From Dactylonectria macrodidyma (Eukaryota; Ascomycota; Sordariomycetes; Hypocreales; Nectriaceae): 64,000 nucleotides of DNA. Under the pieces are notes generated by a model. The model was not told the DNA's origin. It saw only the letters and a list, made by a program, of their open reading frames with translations, and made no database searches. The DNA lies in assembly GCA_020744425.1 (NCBI GenBank), contig JAGMUV010000007.1, positions 496,001 through 560,000 on the forward strand, in the 5' to 3' direction. The first letter of the stretch is position 1. Each line of letters starts with the position of its first letter. This document shows positions 11,237 through 23,673 of this stretch, one piece after another. The translations under genes were made by a program, and so were the position numbers.

Positions 11237-14200
11237 TGTGACGGTTGTGTGTGGTGAAGAGAGATGGGTGAGAAAAGCTCGCTGGCGTTGATTGTTAAAT
11301 TTGTTTGTATGCGGCCGGCGCTGCTCTTGTGTGACTGATTGTATATGAGAGGGCGTGTTGGCGTTCTTTGTTGTCCACGTTAAGGGGAATAGGACCAGCA
11401 GATAAACAAAAGGAGTCGGGCCTCTTTTGAGTCAGATGTGAGAGCTGTGTGCGTGGTGTGTATGGGCCGATGGTTGCGTCAAGCAGGAATCAGCAGAGAG
11501 AAGATGGAGAGTGGCGTATAGAATTTATGGGAAAGGCTTCGATAATGCAGACCTGTGCAGATGTGAGTTGAGGAAAAGGTGATGTTGAAAGAAGAAGCCA
11601 GGATAGAAACGGATTGCGAGAAACGGGGGCGGAGCCGAGCAATATGAACCCTGGGAAAATGGAAAATGGGAACGAGGCAACCAGAGGAAAGCCAGCCTCG
11701 GTGGCGGGTTCCGGGGGGGGGGGGGGGGGGGGGGGGCGTTGGGTCTTAGGGGAGGGGCGTGGTAATTAGGGGGCGACAGAGTGGGCTCCTGGGAAGGGGG
11801 GGCGTGCGCTAAGAGCCAAGTCAGATTTCGGTCAGGGCATAGGGGAAGGACTTTTTTTTGGGGGGTTGGGAAAAAAGGGCTGAGTGAATGGGCTGCCTGC
11901 TAGAGCTTAGGGCCTAGGTGTAATAGGCACTGTGAGACGCTGGAGCTGTTGGTGGCACTTGCCCTGGAACAGCGGCGTCCCAGCGAGGCGGTGGCTCGTC
12001 CCCAGCCCCAGGTGCCCAGCCGCTATCGCAGATGAGAGTCCTGGGGCGCACAGTGGGTGGTACAGTGGGGGTCCCAGATTGTTCAGAGATTCCCCACAGG
12101 CTCGTCCCATGTGCTGGGATAAGCCAGTACAGTGCTAGTAATTATCGGACAGCTCGTTGGTGGTTGTTTTTTTTGGGTTGTTTGTTGCCCCGATTTTGTT
12201 TTGCGGGGAGCGCGGGAAGCACGCAAAGGCCCAGACAGTCGAGTCAGCTCTCCTCGGGGTTTCCGATGATAACAAGAACATCGGCGGCGAACTGATACCT
12301 CATTCCCTTCAATTTTTTACTTTTCGATCTGTAAGTTCTCGGATTCGTCTAGGGCCGAGATGCATGTGAGGAATGGGATGAGGGAATTTCACCAGACACA
12401 CGCAAGAGAGACATACATGCACAAAAGAAAAAAAAAACACGCCGCCGCTTGTTGAGGGGGGATTTTTTTGGCTGGCGTTGGGTTGGGTCGGGATGGTCGT
12501 TGAATGGGCGTCACTCCCCCTCCACCCCCGACTCGAGTTGGGTGGAGGGCTAGAAGATGTCGCACTTCTCTCCCGTCGGGTCCGCGTAGTTTCTGACGGG
12601 TGTATTCGGTACCATTCGTATCTGTGAACGAGAGATGGATGGGGGGATGAGGGATACGATGGGGGGCCTCTCGATTTAGAACTGTCGGGCCTTTCTGAAT
12701 GCTGGGTGTATCTGCCTCGTACTGTATTTGTCTCGTCCTGGTCGTGTCTTGCGCCGTGATGATGCTGCAACGACTAAGCTTCCATAAGCAAAAAGGTGGG
12801 CACGAGGCTATCATCTGCGTACGAAGTAACCCGCCGGTCAGCTCTCTCGGCCTCGTCGGTAACTACGTCTAGCAGGATAACTTCGGGCACCGAGTTTTCT
12901 ATGTTATCTTCCCCCATTCTGGCAGCTGGTCGTGCGTCGACCGAGTCAAACAACAAAAAAACCCGGCCGCCCGTTGTTTTTCCTGGTGGGATTTCGCGAG
13001 TCGCCGGCGGGCTGCCCTTCTCCATCGGCCGGGTGTGGGTGGAGCCAAGACACCACTTCTCGGTGTTCTGATGTGCGATCTTCGGAGAAGCTCGGGCCCT
13101 GTGCGACGCAAGAGGGATGGGAATGAGTCGGATGGCACGATATTTATGAGGTCTTTTTTGTTCGACCCCTTTTCTAGGGCAGTTGGCGTGGGTTAGTGAG
13201 GTGTTGTCATGATTCGTGAGAGTGACGCGGGTTGGGATAGTGAGGGATCGTCTCCTGCGACTTGGATGGAGGGAATTGGCATCTGCGCTCGTTGCATTGT
13301 CGCGAAACATTCCGCGGACTAGATGTCGGGTTGGCCAACTATCGAATTCTCAGGCCTAATTAGTAGCCGCCCCAAGTCTGGACTTACAGCCGGGACGCAC
13401 GCACTGTGCTGGGCTGAGCGAACCGGCGACTACCCATTTCCAACGGCATTGGATGGATTGATTCCAAGACAAGGCAGCAAGGACACATAGCCATAGCAGT
13501 TCCGTAGGGGTGCATTTCCCGCCAGGCAGCGAAATACCTTGAAAGTACACTTGGATTACCACATCATACTTGTACGTAGGGCTCGTGGCTTGGATCAGTG
13601 GTTGCAGCTGCACCCTGCCCTGTCATGCCACGCGATACAACGAGATGCCCATGTATTTGTGGGGAAGCCATTCACGTCTCTTCTCATTCGCATTCGCACC
13701 GCCTCGTGCTGGATGGGTGACACAAGCCGGGCGACCACTGAGCGTCTAGGGCCGTGATGCCCTCTCCATTCAGTTTTCCCCGCTCCCCGAGGATGGACAG
13801 CGCCGTGACCCCGAACGGAAATCGAAAGGGCGGTGCTCACCCCCTTGTTTGTGCTGACCATGATGACGGGACCCCGAACGGGATGCTGACAAGGCTGGCG
13901 GCACGGCCAGGCCCGAGGGGTGAGGAAGCTGACGAGGTCGTGTGCCGCAGCCCTATGCCTCAAAGTGGTGAGCTGGAACATCTTTTTTTTCAACCATTAA
14001 AACTGTATATGGGGGAAGTATGCGATTTGTGGGCGGAAGAGGCTGAGGAGCCAGGCGGCGGTGGGCTGGACCGGGCTGGGCTGAACTGGGCCCGTTCTGG
14101 GTTCCGCACTCGCCTGAACACGTCTTTCCCTGCGCAAGCTATCGAGAAGCTGAAGAGCTGAATAGAAAATTGGTTTTCTGCAGCGGAGCTATCTGCAATG

Positions 14201-17200
14201 CTTCCCAACACATACCTGGGGGCGTGTGAGACTCTAGGCGCATGGGAAGAAAAAACCAGCTTCGCTTCTTTCTCCATTATTGGCATCATGTCTGACACGC
14301 CCCCCGGCTCCAAGTTCGACATGGGCCTCGATCAAATCATGGCTGGAGGGTTTCCCCGCGTTCGTCACATGCGCAGAGGTGATGATGGATCGATGAATCA
14401 ATGCATCATCCCCATTGCCGTGGGCGCAGTGACAGTGATACCTAGCTTTATGCGCCACGGGGACAACGACACAGGCCATCACGGGTTGCTATTTGGCGAA
14501 GCTGGATAGGAGCAGCTCGACAGGGAGGAACTCAATCCGGGAAGCTCCAGCTCCTACCCAGCTTTTGCTTTTAGGTGGCTCGACCGAGGACAAACACGGG
14601 ATCCATGATTTGCACAAGCTGGGGGAGGGGGGGGCAGGCCAGCTTTCCCCGCAAACGAAAATGGAAACACCTTGTGGCCTATCTGCATGCCTATCTGGAT
14701 TTCAATGCTTTTTTGCCTTTTCATTCCTCGCTTCCACTGAAGCCATATCCACTGGGGGGATACCTAATTACTTGATAGCTTCTCGTTCTAATAGAGACAG
14801 AGAGCCAGCCTCTTTTGAACTGCCTCTTTCAGGCGAGCCAAACCCGACCGGCGCCAGCCTTGCAGCCGCACGCCCCCCACCTCCCACACCCCCGAGATGC
14901 ATGGAAAGTCGGTCCCCGGTGCCTATCCAACAACACACACACACCCCACAGGCGGGTGGCCTCGTTGCACTGCTGTCCCCCTGCAGCGTCCTGGGGCTAG
15001 GGCTGGCTTGGGGAGAGCTGCAGAGTCTCCAGCAGGGCTGCGAGAGCTGTTTCCTGTCGCTCCCGTTTTCTGCAGCCCTGGATCAATGTCTTGTTGGGAG
15101 AGTGGGTGTAAGGGTAAGTTTTGCAGGTTGAGGAATAAGGTACCATTTTGGCGAAATTTTAGCTATTCGTTCGTATTTGACAGCCGCCGGGCTGCTGCAG
15201 TCAGCTTGCCTAGAGGAAGTTGTGTTGGGCTGTGGCTTTCAGGGCGAGACATTTCGTGGTGGTTGGACAACACATCAAGGCCAGCGATTAGGTATAAGGT
15301 ACGTCGGTCCGTTGGCAGTTTTGATGCGTTTGCTCTGTTGGCAATCAATCCAGCCCCCGGTCCTCCGCCTAAAAAGCAAGGCGACCGACGCCGCACCGAC
15401 GGGCCCGGGGTACCGCGACCGAAAGGCTTTCACGCAACACCTTTCAATATTGCATTCAGAGCTCTCGTTGGCCCCCTCCCTCCCTCCTTCAACCTTGACT
15501 CATTCCCGTATCCCGCCCGTTTCCCCCCCTCAAGCAGAGACCGGCGCCCAGAAAAAGAAGAAGAAAAAACTTTTCCGCCTTGAGGGAGGGGGACACAACG
15601 GGCTGGTTGACCGCCACCGATGGGACTGAGGGTCATGATCGAGTCATGTGGGGTGCCGGCCAAAAGTTTGTGTTTTTTCTTCCTTCTCTTCCTCCGGTGA
15701 TGCTCCGGCCATTCGCAGAGACGACCGCCGTTTGTCGTGTCTCACGATGGGGAATGTTATCTACACTGTGCTCAGTTGTGGATGTTCTTTTCGTCCTATG
15801 TTCTGGCCTCGTCCATTCGGCCACGCCAAGGCCCACCAGGGGCCTAGTCCTAGGTTGAGGTTCCGTTCCGTACAGTACGGAGTCTGGATGGAAAAAACTG
15901 TATTTTTCCAATCAAGTCATTCCCACCATGCGAGATGATGCCAGATTGTCCTTCCCTTCCCCAGACGCCTCTCGACAGATTTGGTTCTCCTCTTTGCCCA
16001 AAACCCCGCACCTGCCAAGGCTCTTGCACGCCTCCCCCCCCGCCGACCGTCCTTCCCCCTCCTCCCCTCCCCGGCCTTGGCCTCGGCCCGGCCGTATGGA
16101 CGGGCGAGGACATCCGTATCCGGCGCTCCGTCCGCCAGCATGACTCTTCTTTCTATCATTATTCCCATGTGCTCGACGGGCGGCAATCTGTGCAGGAAGC
16201 GGGAGAAGGCCCCTTCGACCCGTAGGCCTCGCAGTAGCGTAACCGAGCTTGTGTCTTTTTTTCCTCGCTAGTAGTCGGACCGGCAAACAAACGCCCAGCC
16301 GCGTCCCCTCAATTCTTATCAAATGGCCTGAGCCTGGCGACGAAAAAAAAAAAAAGGACTTGACTCGCTTTCAGTTGCTCCTCTTTCATGCGTTGCGGGG
16401 AACCCTAGACCGCTAATGCCCGAGGAAGCGCAGAGCGAACCCACCGCGGTAAGCTGTCACGGATCAGTGTGGGCGTGCGGACTATCGTCAGGGTTCTGTG
16501 TCGGCGCAATACAGGGTAATCTCACTCATCAACGACGTCATGTCGTCATCCGCCGAGCGACACCAAGATAAACGAATTGCTGCGCGTGGAAAAGCCCCGA
16601 GTAAGAAAAACCTTGACAAGACATTTTCCTTGTGATCGTCTGTACATCATTGCCCTCCGATGCCGTTAACGCGCTGTCAGAAAGTGCCGGTGCCGGACCG
16701 ACCAATCTTGGCGATGATGTCACCACTCCGTCGGAGCGCTCAAACACTCCCCGAGATATCGCCCTCTGGCCCATCAGCGTCGATGGCTCATTGCCGTCTC
16801 GGAGATCCACAGGAGGCGAACCGCGCCCCTGGGTCCGTGGGTGTGCAATTATGAATCCTTTTATCTGTTCCTTGCTTTAATGCCGTTGCTCTCTCGCCTG
16901 CTTTGTTCTGTGGTGTTGCTGCGCCGAAGAAGTGGCGTAATTCTGGGTCATCATCACTAAGCTTCTGTCTCTGCTTACAAGTCTCAACCAACCTAGTTGA
17001 CATCACCATTACCTGGACACCGAGTTCTTGATTTATAGTTTTTTCTACCTTGAACCGGTCAATTAAGAGTCATAGAGTCTATGACTTGTTCTCTTCAATT
17101 GTTGGAGCCTTGACCTCGCCGAAGACCCTTGTCTACTTTGCACCTCGGAAAAAAAAACTAACATCGGGGTTAATGATGTCATCAACGGCATAGTCAAACA

Positions 17201-18530
17201 CCAGAGTTGATTTCATGAATCACAGCACAGGTACCTACCCAGCTAGAGAGATCCGGGCTTATACCGTTACCAAGAACGGGTTTTTTTTCCTGAACATTTT
17301 GATATCGGAAGCGTGAGGAAGACTCCAACGAAGGCGATCAGTTGCCCCATGTCGTGATAGGCTTAGGCTTTGAGGACAGGTAACTCCCAGCCTCCGTCGT
17401 GGATGCGTGACAATATCTATTGTAAGAACGAAAGCTGATTCACTTAAGAAACACGGCGCGCTGTGAATCAATGTTAATTGCATGCTATGACTTGACAACA
17501 AGCTCGTTTCTTGCGACACCCCAACATCGGCCTTGTGTGCTGACATTAGTCCTGCAATCAACTTTGCCCTTTCACCTAGATTTAGAATGCTCCTCTGCAT
17601 CCTAGGTTTAGTTGTAAGCTCCGTAAGCTTCGACTTCATTCAAACCGGACCACAGCCTCCGCATCGGAAACATGCCATTGTGACCATACAACCTGGGGTT
17701 GTAGCACATAACCACTTCATCAAATACTCGCAGTTGAACTCTCGATGATTTTCTATGAACAGTCTCTCCCGAAATTGGGAAGCGTTTCTTGCAAGAAGCC
17801 TTGTGGCGACGCCGGAGAGTATGGAGGAGGTTTAATAGGACAGGGAGAGCTTCTAAAGAAATAAACTCGAGATCATTTAGGAAGTTTACAGCGGATAATA
17901 TTGTGAAATTGCGATCAAACATTACCCGGAGAGCCTCGAAATCAGTAACAGATCCCACTGTCTCAACTTTCGCGTCCCTCTACATCCCGTTACCGGGGCA
18001 AGTTTGCAACTTTATACTTGCAAGTTTTTGAGTGGGCGATGCTTGTTGGGAATCGGGATACTCATCAGAACTCAAAAATACAGCAGATGATATAGCCCAT
18101 TGACATGGCTCACCTTGCCGGGCGCGTTTTTGGTCTCTTCAACCGCAGTCAGGAAGTCGTGACACTGCGCCGCAAATGAGTGGGGTGATTAGGCACGCAT
18201 CAATTTCTCGTGTGTTGAAATTTCGGTTTCGGCTTATGAATGATTCTATTCGCTAAATCGCGAGCTAAGGCGGAAGGATTGTCATAGCGGGCTGTGCAAC
18301 GCAGCCCAACGCCTGATCCTTCTGGCTGTCTGCAAGGCTGAGTTGCTCTTAACCGAGCTACATATTTAATTCCAGCTACACCCAATCCTTTGTAGCTCAG
18401 CTATTCTCGCTCTAGAAGCTTGGAATTCTCAATCAACGCACCGACAACTTGTTTCAGTCTCCAATCCAATCAGTGCCACCCGTCAATCAGAACTAATCCC
18501 ACCGATAATTGCGCAACAACAACTCCTCGA
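11237..18530. other. 7.3-kb gene-poor stretch
   Basis: No protein-coding gene could be supported. Many 60-210-codon frames are present on both strands, but they are low-complexity and overlap one another. It includes a 24-G run and several A or T runs. From about 16.5 kb on, base composition shifts toward AT. A 116-codon minus-strand frame (17608-17958) looks mildly protein-like but lacks a good start or family match. Confidence 0.4.
11713..11736. repeat. Poly-G tract (G24)
   Basis: Twenty-four consecutive G on the plus strand within a wider G-rich region (about 11690-11800). It lies 480 bases upstream of the start of the minus-strand 78-aa gene, so it would be a C run in that gene's promoter or leader. 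Confidence 0.9.
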
Positions 18531-19284
18531 ATGAAGGACGAAATAGAAGACAGCATGGCGGGCACCCCAGGCATCTCGGGCTCCAAAGCTTTCTTCGCCA
18601 AGGAGAAAGAAATCCCTGCGCCAATCAATGGCTCCCAAACCTCATCTACAGCCAAGAGACCTAGGCCTAAGACTGTACTGGAAACGGCAACCTACTTTAC
18701 AGCCGTCGTTCTTCCGCCTACAATCGGCATGATTCTCTGCTTGCTTCCCTTCACACAAATGAGCCTTCATGAAGCTCCCCGTGACCTGTACGTGGGCGAA
18801 CGCACTGCTTATTCTTTTAACTGCTAACCCCCTTAGTCTTTTGAATGCGTGGTTCAGTGCCATCGAGTGGTCTGGCGTCGTCGCTGCCCTAGGTGTTCTC
18901 TGGGCCTTGCGTAAGCCTCGCTTCAGGGACTGGGCAGTCAATGACACCACCAAACGCTGGTATTCAAAGTTCACATCTTTTTGGGTCTTATTCTGTTCAG
19001 TTGTTCCGGCCCTCACGGGCGCTTGGTCATGGCTGTGTACATGTCGGAACGACTGCACAGATTTAGGGGACGCTCGATGTCGGGTTGATAATGTGCTGCT
19101 GAAAGCAAGCATATCCTTCAGAATTTGGGGAGGGTACGTATAACAAAACGAAGTTTCGCTCCATTACTGATTCCTCAACAATAGACCGACGATGGTTGGG
19201 ATTGGACTTGAAGTATACAACGCTATTGAAAGGAGGGAGGATAAACAACAGGAAGCGAGGGATAAGGCAGTTCATGCCACATGA
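18531..19284 (+). CDS. Hypothetical multi-pass membrane protein, three exons
   Basis: Exons 18531-18787, 18837-19133 and 19185-19284 give a 217-aa protein. Both introns (49 and 51 nt) have GTACGT donors and TAG acceptors, and they join frames exactly (phase 2 and phase 2). The N-terminal 45 residues are hydrophilic. Hydrophobic segments follow at about 48-74 (TATYFTAVVLPPTIGMILCL), about 88-108 (AIEWSGVVAALGVLWAL) and about 128-148 (FTSFWVLFCSVVPALTGAW). A Cys-rich loop (LCTCRNDCTDLGDARC) comes next, and the C-terminal tail is charged (AIERREDKQQEARDKA). This suggests a 3-4 TM protein. I know of no matching family. It begins the accessory-looking block at 18.5-31 kb. Confidence 0.7.
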
Positions 19285-20207
19285 GGAAAACATCAGTCTA
19301 GTATTTTCTCCTAGAACATAAAACATTTCAATATGCGAGATTGACTTGAATTCTAGCGCCTCAGCTGTAGGTAGGTGATTCTCCTCGCCTTCGCCTACCA
19401 ACCACGTCCTCTAGGGGAAGAAAAATACCATACACACCAATGGCGCCCTCTACAGAACGAGCCGCTAATTAGAGCTATCATATTGCTAAATAAGACAGTA
19501 AACTGCATACAAAAATGAAAAAATAATTTAAATTAGACTCAAAAACTGTGTAGTATATATCTTAAAATTGCAAAATTAATACTAAAGACGTACAGTAAGT
19601 TGATGCTGTTTGCTGTGCTGTGTTTGTGTGTTTGTCTGCCACCCCTTGCTAGCCAAAGCCAAAGAGACTTCGCCCTGTGTCTCGCATAGGCTCCTTTTGT
19701 GTCGCTGGCTCCCTCCCATTTGGCGGGAAGCGTCAAAGTTGCAGAGAAAGGAATTGCGCTGATGGCAATCAAAGAGCTGATGCTCACAGAGCTAGAGTGC
19801 AAACCGACCCCGTGGTCCGAGCCTCCATGTCGGACGTATTGAACATTGTAGGGGACTAGATGCGACAATCTATCGGCATTGCTGCCTGCGCAGTCATTGC
19901 GTTATGTGAGCTCTCAGAATGCTGTACCCAAAACCCAGCTCTGCTCTTGTGCTGCAGCTTGCACCTGAGAGATGCAAAAGCCCGACGCCAACCCGCATGG
20001 GCAAGGGTGACAATTTCAGACAAAGGGCGTAGACAAAGCCTTTTCACAATTCAACTCTGGTCCCCCCTTCGAGCGTGTGCTGTCAAGGTCACTGAACTCT
20101 TCAAAGAGCGTGGACAAAGAGAACCTTACGCATAAGTAAAAGAAAGCACCAAATAAGCAATCAGAAACTGTTCTCATGCATTCAACCGCTGGCGTCTCCT
20201 AATCGTG
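19285..20207. other. AT-rich intergenic
   Basis: No gene is supported. 19480-19600 is strongly AT-rich. The final part is the presumed promoter and leader of the gene at 20208. Confidence 0.45.
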
Positions 20208-21813
20208 ATGACCATTATGCATCGAAATCTGCGGAAGGCCAAACAGGGCCATGCTACCTCACAAAAGCACGAACAAGGCCCCGGAAAAGTTGAGAAGCAG
20301 AAGATTCATCCACCAGACTTTCCACCTCCAAGATACTTTGATAACTTGTCTCAGAAGTACCTCACGAAGTTCATGTTGCGGGAGTTAGATCGACGAAACA
20401 CCGAAGCCAGACGCTCTTCAGACCAGCTACAACAACCTACACGTCCTTGTACCCGGCTGACTGTCGCTCGGTGGAAGGATACGCACCCACCAGCAGAGAG
20501 GTGGGTTGAAGAGTGTAACTCAAAGACCCTGAAACACATCAGACGGTACGCAAAACACGGCGGTCCAGACCTGGCCGACTTGAGAGGAGTATGTATGTGG
20601 TGTTTTAAGTGTGTCTAACCTCAGCTAATACTTGTAGGTCTAGACGCCATACGCCGCTCTAGATTACCTATCCAGACTGAAATCGAATTTCGGTCGTCGA
20701 AAACGGTTTTCAGATTACCTCCATTCCGGGCGCACGAAACCCATGATGCACACCAAGGGTGATACTCCATATGATGCCAACTTTAGGCAACACATTGCCG
20801 ACCACGGCATCTTCACTGTTGGCTATAAATATCTCGATGGTAGACCTCTGCCTAAGCCAGAAAACTTCAAGGAGATATTGGAAGCCCTTGCCAAACCTCG
20901 GGCATCGCTAAACGAGTTTTCTGAGGAAGACTATGATAAGCACGCAGACATCATCACCAACGTATCCAACGAGAAACATGTCATGAACTCGGTAATAACA
21001 TGCCTTGAAGGAGACGCTACGGAAAACAAATTCATTTCGGGAGGGGTGCGATTCAGGAACCTCAGTGACATAACTGATGGAACGCTGGGTGATGGGACTC
21101 CTGATCAGTACCATGGGGCACGGCCAGAACAGCTCCATCGGACAATCCGTCAGGAGTTGAACAAATCCATCATTCCTTCCACTCGCAAGGACTTACCTAT
21201 TACCCCGAACTTCTTTCTTGAGGCAAAAGGGCCTGGAGGGACACTTGGAGTTGCAATCCTACAGGCGTGCTACTATGGAGCATTGGGAGCAAGAGGGATA
21301 CATAACCTCCGATGCTATAGATCGCTTGCTTCCACAGCCTACGACAACAAGGCCTATACGATCACTGTCACATATGTGGCAGAAACGCTCACCATCTACG
21401 CCATTCACCCTATCCGGGTAGACGAACGAACCGAGCTTATCATGACACGACTTTGTGCATTTGCTTTGAATGGTGGTCTCAAAATATTTCGCGAGGCAGC
21501 TACAGCGTACCGGAATGCCATCGATTGGGCCGCACAACAGAGAAACCTGGTTATCAGGCAAGTCAACGAAAGATTATTTGCGAGGCGGGCATGTAGGCCA
21601 AGTCATGACTCAGGATTCAACCTTCCCGACGACGGCCAACACGATGACATGATAAAGAGCCTCGGCCTGCGAGAGCCGGCTTCACCTGACGAACCCAACA
21701 CCGACGGCGAGAACAAGGACGAACAGTCGCTGGATATGCAGCTCCCGCTCACAAATCGCCACTCCATAAATGGTATACAGAATGGTTTAGGGTCTGACTT
21801 TTCTGGGATTTGA
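20208..21813 (+). CDS. DUF7924-like protein with PD-(D/E)XK-like signature
   Basis: Exons 20208-20588 and 20644-21813 give a 516-aa protein. The 55-nt intron has donor GTATGT and the acceptor CTAG at 20643. A competing TTGTAG acceptor six bases earlier would place an in-frame TAG. The N-terminus is basic. The middle has TPYDANFRQHI, LPKPENFKEIL and TPNFFLEAKGPGG, then AILQACYYGALGAR. I recognise the layout of the large fungal family now called DUF7924 (from memory, not searched). Glu320-Ala-Lys322 followed by Gln334 and a Tyr pair is the pattern of PD-(D/E)XK nuclease folds (ExK then QxxxY), so a nuclease-like fold is inferred, not shown. The C-terminal 80 residues are polar and probably disordered. 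Start: ATG 20208 (a second ATG is at 20217). Confidence 0.7.
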
Positions 21814-22922
21814 GCTTGTTTATCATTCTTATCTTTCTTTCTGTCCGCCTGGATGCCGGGTTCTAGGTTTTTGGTAGTCCTGCCATAGATAGAACCGGTC
21901 GGTCGATATTCTTATGGATCGTGCTATGGATCGTGCTATGCGTCTTCTAAATCTACCTACTTGTGGGAGATTCCCGACCCCTAAGACTTGGCTAAACTGT
22001 TATTGTTAATCTGTCACAGGGCGACTGTGTCAGAGATCTGTTGCGATGTTGCCAGCGAGTCTACATGTGTCAACGGGATTAGGACGAGACAATCAGGTAT
22101 AGCACGATGGTGACATTTGATTGATCGCTTGACTTGGTGGACCAAAGTTCAGTCCACCCACCGAGTTGCGGTAGTGTTGAGCCAGATAGGAACTGCCTAA
22201 ACGCCAAAAGAGAATTATGGATGATTTGGCTGTTTGCTTCGTAGGAAGCATATTTTAAGATATACCACACCACGCGGAAAAGGTTTATCGGTAGTGCGCT
22301 CCGGCTGTAGGAAGTAAGCCAAAAGACATGCAGTCATGTCGAAAATGCCTCGGATAAATCGTCTGGAGAATCAAGCCAACCTGCAGCCTGACATTAGTAC
22401 AGTCTCAAGCCAAGAGTCTGCATACACTCCCGCCGTTAGGCTCTAAATTAGCTACATATATACGCCAAGAAGTCAATCTTAGATCTTTTCAAGATCTAAT
22501 AAATTATCAGGTATTTTCTATCTTAAGCTTTATATAGCACTAAACTTTGAGACCCCTTCTATATCTCAAGTTGTTGAAATCTTTGGGATGTAAGAAGACT
22601 TTTAGCCTAAGGCTGTACCATTACGAGACAGCAAATTCAGTTGCCTGGGCATTTGAAGTGGCGTAAGATCAGTTTTACAGCATCTAAAGCCAGCTCGTAG
22701 ACATGGTGGAAAATGCGGGAGGTCATACGTGGCTTTCAGGACCCTCAAAGCAATAATGGATTTGAATGGAGGCAGTGTATTACAAGAGAACGAAATGAAT
22801 GGCGTCTATAGTACAGCTAGTAAACTTTTGTGTACTGCTGAGATAATCCAGGTGTCGCCGCCAGGCGCAGGACATACTTCCCCGTCATCTCTAGAGCAGT
22901 AGGACGATGGGATAAGAAAGTA
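21814..22922. other. AT-rich intergenic
   Basis: No gene is supported. A short direct duplication ATGGATCGTGCT lies near 21914-21940. 22440-22620 is very AT-rich, with repeats of AGATCT and TATATA. The composition resembles old repeat-derived DNA, but no element could be named. Confidence 0.45.
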
Positions 22923-23673
22923 TCACTCGGCCGTCTTGACTTGTGGTCCTTGTTGTGTCTCTGCTGTTGCTTCCGTTTTTCGCTTCTCACTTTCTGCAAT
23001 TTTCTGCTTTCTCGGACTTTGACGAGAATCTCCCGCGCTTGCTTCCGCGGTCTGGATCAATACAATGACGGAAAATAAAAACCAAGCCAATAGCACAAAG
23101 ACGCCAAGTGTTATCAATGGCTGCTTCATCGAGCTTCCCCTGGGCTCACGCTCGCCCCAGCTCCAGAGGATTGCGCCATCGAGGAAAGTGAGAGACAGCC
23201 ATGTGACTGGCACGATGGGTTAGAAGTGAAATAGAGTACTTCTAGGCATGGGCATACCGTTCTTGAAGATGAAATTTCCACCTCGGAATGGAATAGTGAC
23301 GATAATACTCAGAAAAGCGAGCGATAGGTAGTAGAACACTGCATTACCTGATCAGAGCCTGCAGAGCTCAAGCGCATCAAATCTACCAACCTAGAGTGAC
23401 CTCGACGTCCGCCAATTTTTCAGCGAGAGCTGTAGCAATATTCGTCGATGCCATGGCCGTGGTGAAAAGGACGTGAATGAAAGAAAACATGAGTGCAAAA
23501 TCCCAAGACTTGGGAATTATGTAGGCAGATTCTAAGTGCTGCGCCATCAATTGACCGGGGTAGCCCCGTTATTGGAGGCCGCAATGAGAGCTGTACAAAC
23601 TCACTTCCAGCTTGGCGCTCGGCTGTTCGGCACGCATGTCCAGTATGACATCTTCATGATTGAACCCCCCATG
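22923..23673 (-). CDS. Hypothetical multi-exon membrane protein, 5' end unresolved
   Basis: Four consecutive exons read cleanly on the minus strand: 23673-23605, 23538-23391, 23338-23258 and 23206-22923. The introns have donors GTGAGT, GTTGGT and GTATGC and AG acceptors, and every junction keeps the frame. The translated part (about 193 aa) includes FNHEDVILDMRAE, SWDFALMFSFIHVLFTTAM, VFYYLSLAFLSIIVTIPF and VTWLSLTFLDGAILWSW, and a last hydrophobic segment FVLLAWFLFSVIVLI. It ends with a polar, Gln/Lys/Glu-rich tail (ATAETQQGPQVKTAE). About four transmembrane segments are implied. An AG acceptor lies just before the first exon listed, so at least one more 5' exon is expected (a candidate ends at 23827), but no clean start was found. 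Function unknown; it may be a degrading gene. Confidence 0.55.

Noticed and set aside
12774..13310. 178-codon minus frame in the gene-poor stretch
   Set aside because: Low-complexity Arg/Ser/Thr-rich sequence with no domain, overlapping other frames of similar length.
14493..15583. Plus frames of 212 and 228 codons
   Set aside because: Two frames overlap over the same DNA, both Pro/Ser/Gly-rich, as expected of GC-rich non-coding DNA.
17608..17958. Minus-strand 116-codon frame with protein-like start (FEALRVMFDRNFTILSAVNF)
   Set aside because: Initiates only at GTG, has a stop just upstream, no introns found and no family recognised; may be a fragment but not supportable.
18200..18385. tRNA-like D-arm (TAGCTCGGTTAAGAGC on the minus strand near 18340-18365)
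   Set aside because: No acceptor stem pairing, anticodon arm or B box GGTTCGANNCC could be found at the right spacing.
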